From the NCBI GenBank assembly GCA_030040865.1, contig JASHSX010000140.1, positions 1 to 14,780 on the forward strand: a stretch of 14,780 nucleotides of DNA, given 5' to 3'. Under the pieces are notes generated by a model. That model made no database searches, was not told the DNA's origin, and worked only from the letters and a program-made list of their open reading frames with translations. Position 1 is the stretch's first letter. Each line of letters opens with the position of its first letter. The position numbers were made by a program, and so were the translations under genes. Shown in pieces: positions 1-10,175 of this stretch. This DNA comes from Thermoplasmata archaeon (GTDB taxonomy: Archaea > Thermoplasmatota > Thermoplasmata > Lutacidiplasmatales > UBA184).

Positions 1-1379
1 CGGTGGCGTTCCCAGATCTCGGTCTTCCCGTAGACGTCGGCGACGCGCGAGCCCGGCGTGAGGACGACCCGCTGGGCGCCGAGCCGCATGGTGCCGCCGA
101 GGTCGTCGAGCCCCTTCTGCTCCTCGAGCAGGCAGACGACGGGGTCGGGCGTGGCGGGATCGATCTCGGAGGAGTTCGCGTTCGCGAGATGCAGGACGTT
201 GCGCGCGTACTCGACCGCGGCGATCTGGAATCCGTAGCAGACCCCGAGGTACGGGATCCGCTGGGTCCGCGCGATCTCCACCGCGCGGATCTTCCCTTCC
301 ACGCCCCGGGCGCCGAACCCTCCCGGAACGAGGATCGCGTCGGAGCGGGCGAGCCGGCTCGCGAGCGTCGGGTTCTTCGGGATGTCCTCGGAGTCGTACC
401 ACACGAGGCGGACCTCCGTCCCGAGGTGGCCTTGACAATGGTGGAACGCCTCGGAGTGGGAGAGGTACGCGTCCCTCAGCTCGGTGTACTTCCCGACGAT
501 CGCGACCTCCACGGAGCCCTCGTTCCGACGGTACGTCGCGAGGAACTCCTTCCAGGTGGCGAAGTCGGGCGGCCGGTCGGGGAGGCCCAGGATCCGGGTC
601 AGCTGCGACCCCACGCCCTGCGCCTCGAGAACGAGCGGGACCTCGTAGATCACCGGCTGGTCGGGGACCGAGATGACGGCGTCCGGAGGGACGTCGCAGA
701 AGAGGGAGATCTTGGCCTTGATGTCCGGGGCCAGGGGGACCGGGCTCCGGGCGACGATCAGGTTCGGCCGGATACCGATCGCGCGGAGTTCGCGCACGGA
801 GTGCTGCGTCGGCTTCGTCTTCGCTTCGCCGGTGGGGCCGACGACCGGGACCAGCGTCGTGTGGACGAACGCCATGTGGCCTTCGCCGAGCTCGTAGGAG
901 AGCTCGCGCAGCGCCTCCAGGAACGGCATCGACTCGATGTCGCCGACCGTCCCCCCGACCTCGACCAGGACGACCTCGGCGCCCGCCGCCTGGGCGACCT
1001 CCCGGATCGAACGCTTGATCTCGCCGGTGACGTGCGGGATGATCTGGACCGTGTTGCCGAGGTAGTCGCCGCGACGCTCCTTCTCGATGACCGCGCGGTA
1101 GATCTTCCCCGTGGTCAGGTTGTGGGTGCCCACCAGGTTCTGGCCGAGGAACCGCTCGTAGTTGCCGAGGTCGAGGTCGACCTCCGTGCCGTCGTCGAGC
1201 ACGAACACCTCGCCGTGCTGGTACGGGTTCATCGTCCCCGCGTCGACGTTGAGGTACGGGTCGATCTTGACGATCGTGACGGCGATGCCGCGGGCCTTCA
1301 GGAGCCGACCGAGCGAGGAGGTCGTGATCCCCTTCCCGAGGCCGGAGATGACCCCTCCGCTCACCACGAGAACCTTCAC
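1..1379 (-). CDS. pyrG: CTP synthase, C-terminal end cut off by window edge
   Basis: Makes CTP from UTP, ATP and glutamine-derived ammonia, the last step of pyrimidine nucleotide synthesis. About 459 residues are present of a family length near 530-550. The N-terminal synthase domain opens with the conserved P-loop region SGGVISGLGKG (residues 7-17), followed by KIDPYLNVDAGTM and the GEVFVLDDG stretch. The glutamine amidotransferase domain carries the nucleophile Cys381 in LGVCYGFQ; many CTP synthases have Leu where this one has Tyr. The window ends in IWERHR, so the catalytic His is present and the partner Glu lies just outside. The GTG start is fixed by homology and by a good Shine-Dalgarno GGAGGA 6 bases upstream (1386-1391). 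It lies 99 bases after pyrK on the same strand. Identification is certain. Confidence 0.97.
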   Translation of the reverse strand, partial: MKVLVVSGGVISGLGKGITTSSLGRLLKARGIAVTIVKIDPYLNVDAGTMNPYQHGEVFVLDDGTEVDLDLGNYERFLGQNLVGTHNLTTGKIYRAVIEKERRGDYLGNTVQIIPHVTGEIKRSIREVAQAAGAEVVLVEVGGTVGDIESMPFLEALRELSYELGEGHMAFVHTTLVPVVGPTGEAKTKPTQHSVRELRAIGIRPNLIVARSPVPLAPDIKAKISLFCDVPPDAVISVPDQPVIYEVPLVLEAQGVGSQLTRILGLPDRPPDFATWKEFLATYRRNEGSVEVAIVGKYTELRDAYLSHSEAFHHCQGHLGTEVRLVWYDSEDIPKNPTLASRLARSDAILVPGGFGARGVEGKIRAVEIARTQRIPYLGVCYGFQIAAVEYARNVLHLANANSSEIDPATPDPVVCLLEEQKGLDDLGGTMRLGAQRVVLTPGSRVADVYGKTEIWERH

Positions 1380-1385
1380 GAAATT

Positions 1386-1391
1386 TCCTCC
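1386..1391 (-). promoter_or_regulatory. Shine-Dalgarno site of pyrG
   Basis: GGAGGA on the minus strand, 6 bases before the GTG start of pyrG. It is the clearest ribosome binding site in the window, since most other genes here look leaderless, and it supports the GTG as the start. Confidence 0.75.
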
Positions 1392-1412
1392 GCGGTCGTA
1401 ACGGGTCGCCGC

Positions 1413-1419
1413 CATAAAG
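1413..1419 (-). promoter_or_regulatory. Possible TATA box for pyrG
   Basis: CTTTATG on the minus strand, an AT-rich island in GC-rich DNA, centred 37 bases before the pyrG start. Initiation about 26 bases downstream would give a leader of roughly 11 bases beginning at the Shine-Dalgarno site. pyrG may therefore have its own promoter as well as read-through from pyrDK. This rests on position and composition only. Confidence 0.4.
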
Positions 1420-1478
1420 GCTGTGGCGGCCGCGGACGTCCGGCGCGCGCCGAATCGGTCCGGGGCGATCTCGGACGG

Positions 1479-2255
1479 CTAGAACGGGACGCGCCGGCCC
1501 GAACTGTCGCGGTGGAACACGCCGAAATCCGGGGTGCGTGCGAGGTGTTCGGCCGAGAAGACCGGACCGTCCTCGCACACGTGGTACGGCCCGAGGGCGC
1601 AGGCGTCGCACATCCCGAGGGCGCACTTCATGTGCCGCTCGACGGAGCAGAACACCGGGACGCCGCGCGGGCGCGCCGCCTCGATCACCTTTCGCATCAT
1701 GACCTCCGGTCCGCACGTCCAGACCGCGTCGAACGGCGACTCCCCGAGGAGGCGGGCGGCCACCGCCGTGACGAATCCCTTCGCCCCCTCCGAGCCGTCG
1801 TCCGTCGCCACCTCCACCCGGGCGTCCATCGCGCGGAAGCGGTCGCGGAACAGGAGCTCGGGGGCCCGCGTCGCGCCCAAGGCGACCGTCACCTCGGCCC
1901 CGAGGGCCCGGGCCCGGTCGGCGGCCGGGGCCAGGACGGCCGCCCCCGACCCGCCGGCGACGATCAGGACCCGGCGCGGGGAGAGGTCGAACGCGTTCCC
2001 GTACGGCCCCCGGATGCCGATCGCCGTGCCGGGCGCGATATCGAGGACCCGACGACTGGTCGACCCCATCGCCTTGACGGTCACGCCCTTGGACGGGCCG
2101 TCGGTGTAGGAGAGGGACATCGGGAGCTCGTCGTCCCCGGGGATCCACAGCATCACGAACTGGCCCGGATCGGCGGCCGCCGCGAACGGGAATCTCAACG
2201 TGACGGTGGACGGCGTCTCCTCGACGCGGCCGGAGACGGCGACGACCGAGCGCAC
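1479..2255 (-). CDS. pyrK: Dihydroorotate dehydrogenase electron transfer subunit
   Basis: Iron-sulfur flavoprotein subunit that passes electrons from the PyrD flavin to NAD+ in class 1B dihydroorotate dehydrogenase. With the GTG start at 2255 it has 258 residues, normal for the family. It shows an FAD-binding barrel (residues 1-90, with the RGPYGNAF region at 82-89), a nucleotide-binding half beginning at VLIVAGGSG (96-104), WTCGPEVMM near 179-187, and a C-terminal [2Fe-2S] site with Cys211, Cys216, Cys219 and Cys227 (C-x4-C-x2-C-x7-C). The frame stays open upstream to 2426, but that part overlaps the 3' end of pyrD and reads as low-complexity Arg/Pro sequence. A TATA-like ATATAA 26 bases before GTG 2255 favours a leaderless start there. 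It follows pyrD on the same strand. Confidence 0.93.
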   Translation of the reverse strand: MRSVVAVSGRVEETPSTVTLRFPFAAAADPGQFVMLWIPGDDELPMSLSYTDGPSKGVTVKAMGSTSRRVLDIAPGTAIGIRGPYGNAFDLSPRRVLIVAGGSGAAVLAPAADRARALGAEVTVALGATRAPELLFRDRFRAMDARVEVATDDGSEGAKGFVTAVAARLLGESPFDAVWTCGPEVMMRKVIEAARPRGVPVFCSVERHMKCALGMCDACALGPYHVCEDGPVFSAEHLARTPDFGVFHRDSSGRRVPF

Positions 2256-2278
2256 GGCCCGTTCGTAGCCGAACGTCG

Positions 2279-2284
2279 TTATAT
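2279..2284 (-). promoter_or_regulatory. TATA box for pyrK
   Basis: ATATAA on the minus strand, centred about 26 bases before the GTG start of pyrK, as expected for a leaderless archaeal transcript. It sits in the 64-base gap after the pyrD stop, so pyrK may be transcribed independently of pyrD. Confidence 0.55.
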
Positions 2285-2319
2285 GAGAGTGACCGGCGCG
2301 AGGGAGCGCGCGTCGGCCG

Positions 2320-3252
2320 TCACGCGCCCGCGGGTCGCGCCGCTCGATGGGCCGCCCCGACCGCGTCCTCGAGCCGGGCGAACCCGAGCTCGTCCAGGCG
2401 ACGGGCGAGCCCGTCGGTGAGCTCACGGAATACCCCGACCCCCCGGAAGGCGATCGCGGTGCCGACCTCGAGGGCGCGCGCGCCCGCCATCACGTACTCG
2501 AGCGCGTCGTCGGGCGTAGAGATCCCGCCCATGCCGACGATCGGAACGCGGATCCGCTCGTACATCTGCCACACGCACGCGAGGCCGACGGGTTTCACCG
2601 CCGGGCCGCTCAACCCGCCCAGGCCGTGGGCGAGCACGGGGCGGCGCAGCCGGACGTCGACGGCCAGCGCCCGCAGCGTGTTGATCGCGCTCACCGCGGC
2701 CGCGCCCCCCCGTTCGGCGGCGGCGGCCAGGCCGCCGGGATCGGCGGCGTTCGGGGTGATCTTGGCGATCACCGGTACGCGGACCGCGCGGACGACCGCG
2801 CGCACGATCTCCTCGACCGCCGCCGGCTCGCTGCCGACCTCCGTGCCGAACCCCTCGGCGTGCGGGCAGCTCAGGTTGAGCTCGAGCGCGTGGACCCCGG
2901 TCGCGGCCATCCGCTCCCCGAGCCGGGCGAACTCGGCGGCGTCCCCGGCGAACACCGACCCGACGACCGTGGCGCCGGCGCCGAGGGCGATCGCCACCTC
3001 CTTCGGGTACTCGTCGATCCCCGGGTTCGGGAGCCCCATCGCGTTCAGCATCCCCCAGTCGCCGTACGTCTCGACGGTCGGGTTCGGATAGCCGGGCCGG
3101 GGTCCCGCACCGATCGACTTCGTGACGACCCCGCCGGCCCCGGCGCGCCATGCCGCCGCGAGCGACTCGCCGCTCTCGCCCCAGATCCCGCTCGCGAGGA
3201 GGAACGGATTCCGGAGCGGTACGCTCGACAACCGCACCGAGAGATCCGACAC
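2320..3252 (-). CDS. pyrD: Dihydroorotate dehydrogenase, class 1B catalytic subunit
   Basis: FMN enzyme that oxidises dihydroorotate to orotate, in the cytoplasm and in complex with PyrK. It has 310 residues, full length for the family. A TIM barrel is indicated by VVTKSIG (Lys45), the substrate loop LNAMGLPNPG (69-78), LNLSCPH with the catalytic Cys129, KITPN (Lys164), AINTLRA (Asn191) and a C-terminal phosphate-binding region around GMGGIST and EVGTA. Cys rather than Ser as catalytic base, together with the adjacent pyrK, places it in class 1B. The GTG start lies 28 bases from the AT island shared with the divergent clpB, fitting a leaderless message. Confidence 0.96.
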   Translation of the reverse strand: MSDLSVRLSSVPLRNPFLLASGIWGESGESLAAAWRAGAGGVVTKSIGAGPRPGYPNPTVETYGDWGMLNAMGLPNPGIDEYPKEVAIALGAGATVVGSVFAGDAAEFARLGERMAATGVHALELNLSCPHAEGFGTEVGSEPAAVEEIVRAVVRAVRVPVIAKITPNAADPGGLAAAAERGGAAAVSAINTLRALAVDVRLRRPVLAHGLGGLSGPAVKPVGLACVWQMYERIRVPIVGMGGISTPDDALEYVMAGARALEVGTAIAFRGVGVFRELTDGLARRLDELGFARLEDAVGAAHRAARPAGA

Positions 3253-3275
3253 CGAGCCGGCCGAGAGGTGCCGGG

Positions 3276-3282
3276 CTTAAAT
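3276..3282. promoter_or_regulatory. Shared TATA element of divergent pyrD and clpB
   Basis: CTTAAAT, the only AT-rich stretch in the 55-base gap between the two divergent start codons. Its centre near 3279.5 is about 28 bases from both the pyrD start (3252) and the clpB start (3308). The core TTAA is self-complementary, so one element can be read as a TATA box in either direction. Confidence 0.6.
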
Positions 3283-3307
3283 CGGCTCGGACCGATGACG
3301 CCGAACC

Positions 3308-5913
<2,606 letters not shown>

Positions 5914-5917
<4 letters not shown>

Positions 5918-6849
5918 CGAGCGGGGTCACCGTCGCGGTCGTCGGCGCGCCGGACGTGGCGAAGGAGCTCGGCAAGAAGGGCACCGCGTCGGACGTCACC
6001 CTCTTCAACGCCGTGCGGGAGGGACACGCCGTCACGCTCGTCGAGCCGACCCAGTTCCCCGACAAGTTCGCCGCGCTCCTGACGGCGCTCGCCATGGCCG
6101 ACCGGTGTCTCCTCGTCGTGACGGAGCTCTCGCGCTCCGTCGCCGAGGCGATCGCGACCGTCGAGGTGAGCGCCGTCCCGACGACGGTCGTGGTCGGCCC
6201 CGGGGTCGGCGACGCCGAGATCGGTCGCGCGCTCAAGGGGGGACGCCTCGAGTCCGCGGAGCGCGCGAAACTCGACCTCCCGGCGCTGCGGACCCTCGTC
6301 GACGGTTGGACCGCGCCGGCGGTCGACGGACCCGTCCTGGTGCCGATCGACCACGCGTTCCCGGTCAAGGGGGTCGGTGCGGTCGCGCTCGGCGTCGTGC
6401 GCCGGGGCACGTTGCACGCGCACGACAAGCTCCGATTGTACCCGACGACGAAGCTGGTCGAGGTCCGCTCCGTCCAGGTCCACGACATCGACCGGAAGGA
6501 CGCCGGGTGCGGGGAGCGGGTCGGGGTCGCCCTCCGGGGCGTAGAGGCCGACGAGATCGAGCGCGGTCAGGTGCTCGCCCCGGAGGGAGCCCTCACCGTC
6601 GCTTCTCAGCTCACGGGCGGACCGCTCGCTCGGTGTCGGTACTATCGGGGCGACGCCGGAGCGGGGGCGCAGCTCCAGGCCGCCGTCGGGCTGCAGGTCG
6701 TCCCCGCGGTGCTCGACGGGGCCACGGCGAGCGGCACGTCCCTCACGACCGACCGGCCCGTCGCCGGGGCCCCCGGGACCTCGGTGCTGCTCGCGGACCT
6801 CTCGGTCCCGGCCGGGCCCCGGATCCTCGGACGCACCGAGATGGCCTGA
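5914..6849 (+). CDS. SelB/EF-Tu-like protein with degenerate GTPase domain (aSelBL-like)
   Basis: 311 residues with translation-factor layout: a G-domain-like part (1-135), a domain II barrel (about 140-225, with FPVKGVGAVALGVVRRGTL resembling the EF-Tu domain II opening) and a short domain III-like tail. The G motifs are absent: where GHVDHGKT is expected the sequence reads GAPDVAKELG (11-20), EPTQFPDK (44-51) replaces the DTPGH switch II motif, and no NKxD is visible. This matches the known archaeal SelB-like family (aSelBL), whose GTPase motifs are eroded and whose function is unsettled. The start is GTG 5914, overlapping the clpB stop, with GGAG about 10 bases upstream; the frame stays open for over a thousand codons upstream but that part is antisense or shifted noise. 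Overlap with clpB suggests co-translation. GTP binding is not expected; RNA or ribosome binding is possible. Confidence 0.85.
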
Positions 6850-6873
6850 CGGGCGCTCGAAGGCCGGGCGCGC

Positions 6874-8082
6874 CTAGGCGAACATCGTGACGGACTCCTT
6901 GCGGAGCTCTTCCTCGCCGACGACCTTCTCGATCGCCCGTTCGAAGTCCGTGAGCGTCACGTGATCGCGCTCCTCGCGGATCGCCCACATGCCGGCTTCC
7001 GTGCAGATCGCCCGGATGTCCGCACCGGTCGCCCCGTCGCAGCGGCTGGCGAGCGCTTCGAAGTCGATCGGCTCCCGGATCGCCATCCCCCGCGAGTGGA
7101 TGCGGAAGATCTCCGACCGGCCCTGGAAGGTCGGCACCGGGATCTCGATGATCCGGTCGAACCGACCGGGCCTCAGGAGCGCGTCGTCGAGGATGTCGGG
7201 GCGGTTGGTCGCGGCGATGATCTTCACGTTAGAGAGCGGCTCGAAGCCGTCCATCTCCGCGAGCAGCTGCATGAGCGTCCGCTGGACCTCGCGGTCGCCG
7301 CTCGTGGCGACCTCGAGGCGCTTCGCGCCGATCGAGTCGACTTCGTCGATGAAGATGATCGTGGGCGCCTTCTCGCGCGCGAGCTGGAACAGTTCGCGGA
7401 CGAGCCGGGCTCCCTCGCCGATGTACTTCTGAACGAGCTCGCTGCCCACGAGCCGGACGAACGTTGCGTTCGTGTGGTGGGCGACCGCCTTCGCGATCAG
7501 CGTCTTCCCGGTCCCGGGCGAGCCGATGAGGAGCACGCCCTTCGGCGGATCGACCCCGACCTTCCGGTACAGTTCGGAGCGCAGGAGCGGGTACTCGACC
7601 GCCTCGCGGATCTCCCGGATCTGGTCTCCGAGCCCCCCGATGTCGGTGTACGTGACCGCCGGCTTGTCGACGATCTCGGACGCGGTCACCAGCGGGTCCA
7701 GCGACGCCGGGAGGACGCCCATGACGGCGAGCGTCTGCTTGTTGAGCGCGACTCGGCTCCCTACCGTGATCTTGCCGTGCTCCACCGTCTCGGCGGAGTT
7801 GACGACGAAGTCGGGACCGGTCGAGGATTTCACGATCACGCGACCGTCGGTGAGGACATCGCGCACGCTCCCCACGATGAGCGGCGGGTAGCGGAGCCGA
7901 TCGAGCTCCGTTTTGAGACGCTTTACCTCGCGCTGGAGCCGTAGGATCTCCGCCTCCATGTAGTGCCGCTCGCTCTCGACCCGCTTGATCGCCTCCGCGA
8001 GCTGGGTGTTCCTCAGCTCGAGGAAATTCACTCGATCGAACGCGTCGTGGGTCGCTGCTGGGGTCCCTTCGGTTTCCGCCAT
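6874..8082 (-). CDS. pan: Proteasome-activating nucleotidase (PAN)
   Basis: Hexameric AAA+ ATPase that unfolds substrates and feeds them into the archaeal 20S proteasome. It has 402 residues. In order: N-terminal coiled coil (about 20-65), OB domain (about 68-130), AAA domain with Walker A GSPGTGKT (187-194), pore loop KYIGEG (219-224), Walker B IIFIDEVDS (242-250), sensor-1 ATNRPD (291-296) and arginine-finger region RPGRFDR (304-310), then a small helical domain. The C-terminus is MFA, where the usual hydrophobic-Tyr-any tail docks into the 20S alpha ring; Phe replaces Tyr. The ATG start gives a normal N-terminus. It converges with the SelB-like gene, with 24 bases between stops, and diverges from pantoate kinase. 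No proteasome subunit gene lies in the window. Confidence 0.97.
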   Translation of the reverse strand: MAETEGTPAATHDAFDRVNFLELRNTQLAEAIKRVESERHYMEAEILRLQREVKRLKTELDRLRYPPLIVGSVRDVLTDGRVIVKSSTGPDFVVNSAETVEHGKITVGSRVALNKQTLAVMGVLPASLDPLVTASEIVDKPAVTYTDIGGLGDQIREIREAVEYPLLRSELYRKVGVDPPKGVLLIGSPGTGKTLIAKAVAHHTNATFVRLVGSELVQKYIGEGARLVRELFQLAREKAPTIIFIDEVDSIGAKRLEVATSGDREVQRTLMQLLAEMDGFEPLSNVKIIAATNRPDILDDALLRPGRFDRIIEIPVPTFQGRSEIFRIHSRGMAIREPIDFEALASRCDGATGADIRAICTEAGMWAIREERDHVTLTDFERAIEKVVGEEELRKESVTMFA

Positions 8083-8137
8083 GGTGTGTTACGAACGGTC
8101 CGTCGCGGCGCTTCCGAGAATTAGAGAGCTTTGACCG

Positions 8138-8145
8138 CTTATAAG
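8138..8145. promoter_or_regulatory. Palindromic TATA-like element between pan and pantoate kinase genes
   Basis: CTTATAAG, a perfect 8-base palindrome and the strongest AT island of the 92-base divergent gap. It lies 33 bases before the pantoate kinase ATG (leader of a few bases) and about 60 bases before the pan ATG (leader of roughly 33 bases). A second AT-rich stretch, CTCTAATTCTC at 8117-8127 on the minus strand, could instead serve pan. Confidence 0.5.
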
Positions 8146-8174
8146 TAGTCGTCATTCGAAGTCACGGTTCTCCG

Positions 8175-9083
8175 ATGAACGACGCGCGCGCGCGCTTCGC
8201 CCTCGCGTTCGCCCCCGGCCACGTGACGGGACTGTTCGCCCCGGAGACCGGAGCACGGGACCCACGCGCCCGGGGCTCGCGCGGCGCGGGCATCGTGCTC
8301 GAGCTCGGCGCCATCGCCCTGGCCCGATTCGTCCCGGGACGGCGGCGTCGGGTCGACGTGCGCGACGAGGACGGGACCTCGCTGCCGATCTCGACGAACG
8401 TGGCGCAACGCCTCGCTCCCCCCGGGCCGGGCACGCTCACCGTCCGGATCTCGCACGCGCTGCCGGTCGGCCAAGGGTTCGGGATGAGCGCGGCCGGGGC
8501 GACGTCCACCGCGCTCGCGGTCGCGCGGATTTCGGGACGTCCGGTGGGGGACGCGGTCCAGGTCGCGCATCTCGCGGACCTCTACGGCGGAGGCGGGCTG
8601 GGCGGGGTCGCCGCGATCCTCGGCGGAGGGCTCGAGGTCCGCTCGCGCGCGGGGATCCCTCCGTTCGGGCGCGTCGCCCACCGGTCGCTCCGGGGCAGCC
8701 TGTTCATCGGCGTCGTCGGGGGTCCGATCCCGTCCCCCGGGATCCTCCGTGATCCCCAGACGCTCGCGCGAATCCGCTCCGCGCGTTCCGAGGTGGAGGG
8801 GCTTCTCGGCCGGCCCTCGGCGAGGGAGTTCTTCGAGCGCAGCGAACGGTTCACCGATCGCGTGGGTCTCGCTCCCCCGACCCTGCGGCGTACGCTCGCG
8901 GGGATCCGACGGTGCGACGCGTGGGCGGCCCAGGCGATGTTCGGCCGCAGCTTCTTCGCTGTGCCGCGCACCCCCGAAGGCCGCGCTCGGCTGCGCGCGC
9001 GGCTTCGACAATCCGGCGCCTCGGTCCTCGAACTGCGTCCGGCCCGCTCGGGAGCGCGGCTTCTACCGGCGCAACCATTTTAA
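8175..9083 (+). CDS. Archaeal pantoate kinase (GHMP family)
   Basis: Phosphorylates pantoate to 4-phosphopantoate with ATP, the first of the two archaeal steps that replace bacterial PanC and PanK on the way to coenzyme A. It has 302 residues, typical length. The GHMP ATP-binding motif is PVGQGFGMSAAGATS (97-111). A short AFAPGHVTGLF stretch at 11-21 matches the N-terminal substrate region, and the Gly-rich YGGGGLGGVAAILGGG follows near 139-154, in the place of the family's GLGDV-type loop. The partner phosphopantothenate synthetase gene is not in the window. The 3' end, including the TAA, overlaps the TATA element of the L10e gene. Confidence 0.9.
   Translation: MNDARARFALAFAPGHVTGLFAPETGARDPRARGSRGAGIVLELGAIALARFVPGRRRRVDVRDEDGTSLPISTNVAQRLAPPGPGTLTVRISHALPVGQGFGMSAAGATSTALAVARISGRPVGDAVQVAHLADLYGGGGLGGVAAILGGGLEVRSRAGIPPFGRVAHRSLRGSLFIGVVGGPIPSPGILRDPQTLARIRSARSEVEGLLGRPSAREFFERSERFTDRVGLAPPTLRRTLAGIRRCDAWAAQAMFGRSFFAVPRTPEGRARLRARLRQSGASVLELRPARSGARLLPAQPF
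9078..9083 (+). promoter_or_regulatory. TATA box of the L10e gene inside the pantoate kinase stop
   Basis: TTTTAA, made from the last sense codon and the TAA stop of the pantoate kinase gene. Its centre is about 28 bases before the L10e ATG, the expected spacing for a leaderless start. Confidence 0.55.
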
Positions 9084-9108
9084 CGAGGGGCCCGTCTCGG
9101 CCGCGCCC

Positions 9109-9624
9109 ATGACGAGGAAGCCGGCCCGCATGTACCGCAAGGTCGAGGGCCAGATCTACACCCGCCGCGAGTACATGGGCGGCGTTCCGGCCCTCCGGAT
9201 CACGCAGTTCGACACGGGCGACCTTCGAACCCGGTTCCCCCTCGAACTATCGCTCGGGACCGAGGAGGCCGCCCAGGTGCGTGACATCGCCCTCGAGGCG
9301 GCGCGCATCAGCGCCGTCCGCGTGCTCGAGCGGCAAGCCCCGAACCAATTCCACCTCAAGGTACGCCGGTATCCGCACCAGATACTCCGCGAGCACAAGA
9401 TGGCCATGGGCGCCGGCGCGGACCGTATCTCAGACGGCATGCGCCGCGCGTTCGGTAAGCCGGTCGGCCACGCCGTCCGTGCGGAGATCGGCTCCGAGCT
9501 CCTGACGATCTACACGACACCCGAGCACCTCGCCGACGCGAAAGAGGCGCTGCGCAAGGCGTCGCACAAGCTGCCGGTGCCGACCCGGGTGATCGTCACC
9601 CGGCGGGACGCGCCGGCGTCGTAG
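9109..9624 (+). CDS. rpl10e: Large-subunit ribosomal protein L10e (uL16)
   Basis: Ribosomal protein near the peptidyl-transferase centre and tRNA sites of the 50S subunit, archaeal/eukaryotic branch of the L16 family. It has 171 residues, the normal length. Family signatures include the N-terminal KPARMYRKVEGQIYTRREY stretch and the central block REHKMAMGAGADRISDGMR followed by AFGKPVGHA. The ATG at 9109 gives the expected N-terminus and sits 26-31 bases after a TATA-like element; longer in-frame extensions upstream run through the pantoate kinase gene and are not real. The 3' end overlaps the convergent universal stress protein gene by 29 bases. Confidence 0.97.
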   Translation: MTRKPARMYRKVEGQIYTRREYMGGVPALRITQFDTGDLRTRFPLELSLGTEEAAQVRDIALEAARISAVRVLERQAPNQFHLKVRRYPHQILREHKMAMGAGADRISDGMRRAFGKPVGHAVRAEIGSELLTIYTTPEHLADAKEALRKASHKLPVPTRVIVTRRDAPAS

Positions 9625-10084
9625 CCGCCGTCCGTACGACCAGCACCGGACACGTCGCGTGGTGCACGATCGCGTCGGAGACCGATCCGAGCATCAGACG
9701 TTTCGCCGTTGAGAGTCCTCGGGAACCCAGGACCAGAAGGTCCGGCGGGCTCTTCTCGAGGAGCGCGAGCAGCTCGTCGACGACGACGCCTTCCTCGGCG
9801 ACGCCGGTCACCGACGTGACGCCGGCCGCCTCCGCCTCCTTCACGGCGGCCTCGACGATCCCGCGGTACCGGGCGACGTCGCTCTGCATCACGTTCACCG
9901 ACACGTACGGTTCGGCGGCGGAAACGTACACCGGGATCAGCGGTGCCACCGCCGCGATCTGGAGCTCGCTACCGTATCGTCCCGCGAGATCGATCGCCAC
10001 GAGCAGCGCCTCGTGCGCGATCGGCGACCCGTCGATCGCCACCGTGATCCGATGGAATCGTCCCGCCGGCACCGGGCCGTCCAC
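9596..10084 (-). CDS. Universal stress protein, UspA family
   Basis: Small nucleotide-binding protein of stress responses; exact role unknown. With the GTG start at 10084 it has 162 residues. The UspA fold is shown by RITVAIDGSPIAHEALLVA near the start (12-30), and by the ATP-binding signature G-2x-G-9x-G-S: GSRG at 120-123 and GS at 133-134, followed by HHATCPVLVV. This places it in the ATP-binding UspA subtype. The start is uncertain: TTG at 10132 (178 aa), GTG 10084 and GTG 10072 (158 aa) are all in frame and precede the conserved core. An AT-rich element at 10136-10141 makes the longest form less likely. Its 3' end overlaps the L10e gene. Confidence 0.9.
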   Translation of the reverse strand: MDGPVPAGRFHRITVAIDGSPIAHEALLVAIDLAGRYGSELQIAAVAPLIPVYVSAAEPYVSVNVMQSDVARYRGIVEAAVKEAEAAGVTSVTGVAEEGVVVDELLALLEKSPPDLLVLGSRGLSTAKRLMLGSVSDAIVHHATCPVLVVRTAATTPARPAG

Positions 10085-10132
10085 GGGCTCGACGCTACAA
10101 GGACGTTGCGGACGAACGATCGCGAGGCGCAA

Positions 10133-10144
10133 CCGTTTTTACGG
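10133..10144. promoter_or_regulatory. AT-rich inverted repeat between the Usp and zinc-ribbon genes
   Basis: CCGTTTTTACGG: 4-base inverted arms (CCGT/ACGG) around a T-rich centre, in the gap between two divergent genes. TTTTTA lies about 37 bases before the zinc-ribbon GTG; read on the other strand, TAAAAA could serve the stress protein. It is probably the TATA element for one or both, but the spacing is less regular than at the other divergent pairs. Confidence 0.4.
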
Positions 10145-10175
10145 GTAGGCCGCCTCGCGCGCGGCTAGGTGTCCC

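Noticed and set aside
3..2420. An 805-codon open frame on the plus strand
   Set aside because: It is antisense to pyrG and pyrK and reads as Arg/Asp/Gly/Pro-rich sequence without family motifs; stop codons are scarce in DNA this GC-rich.
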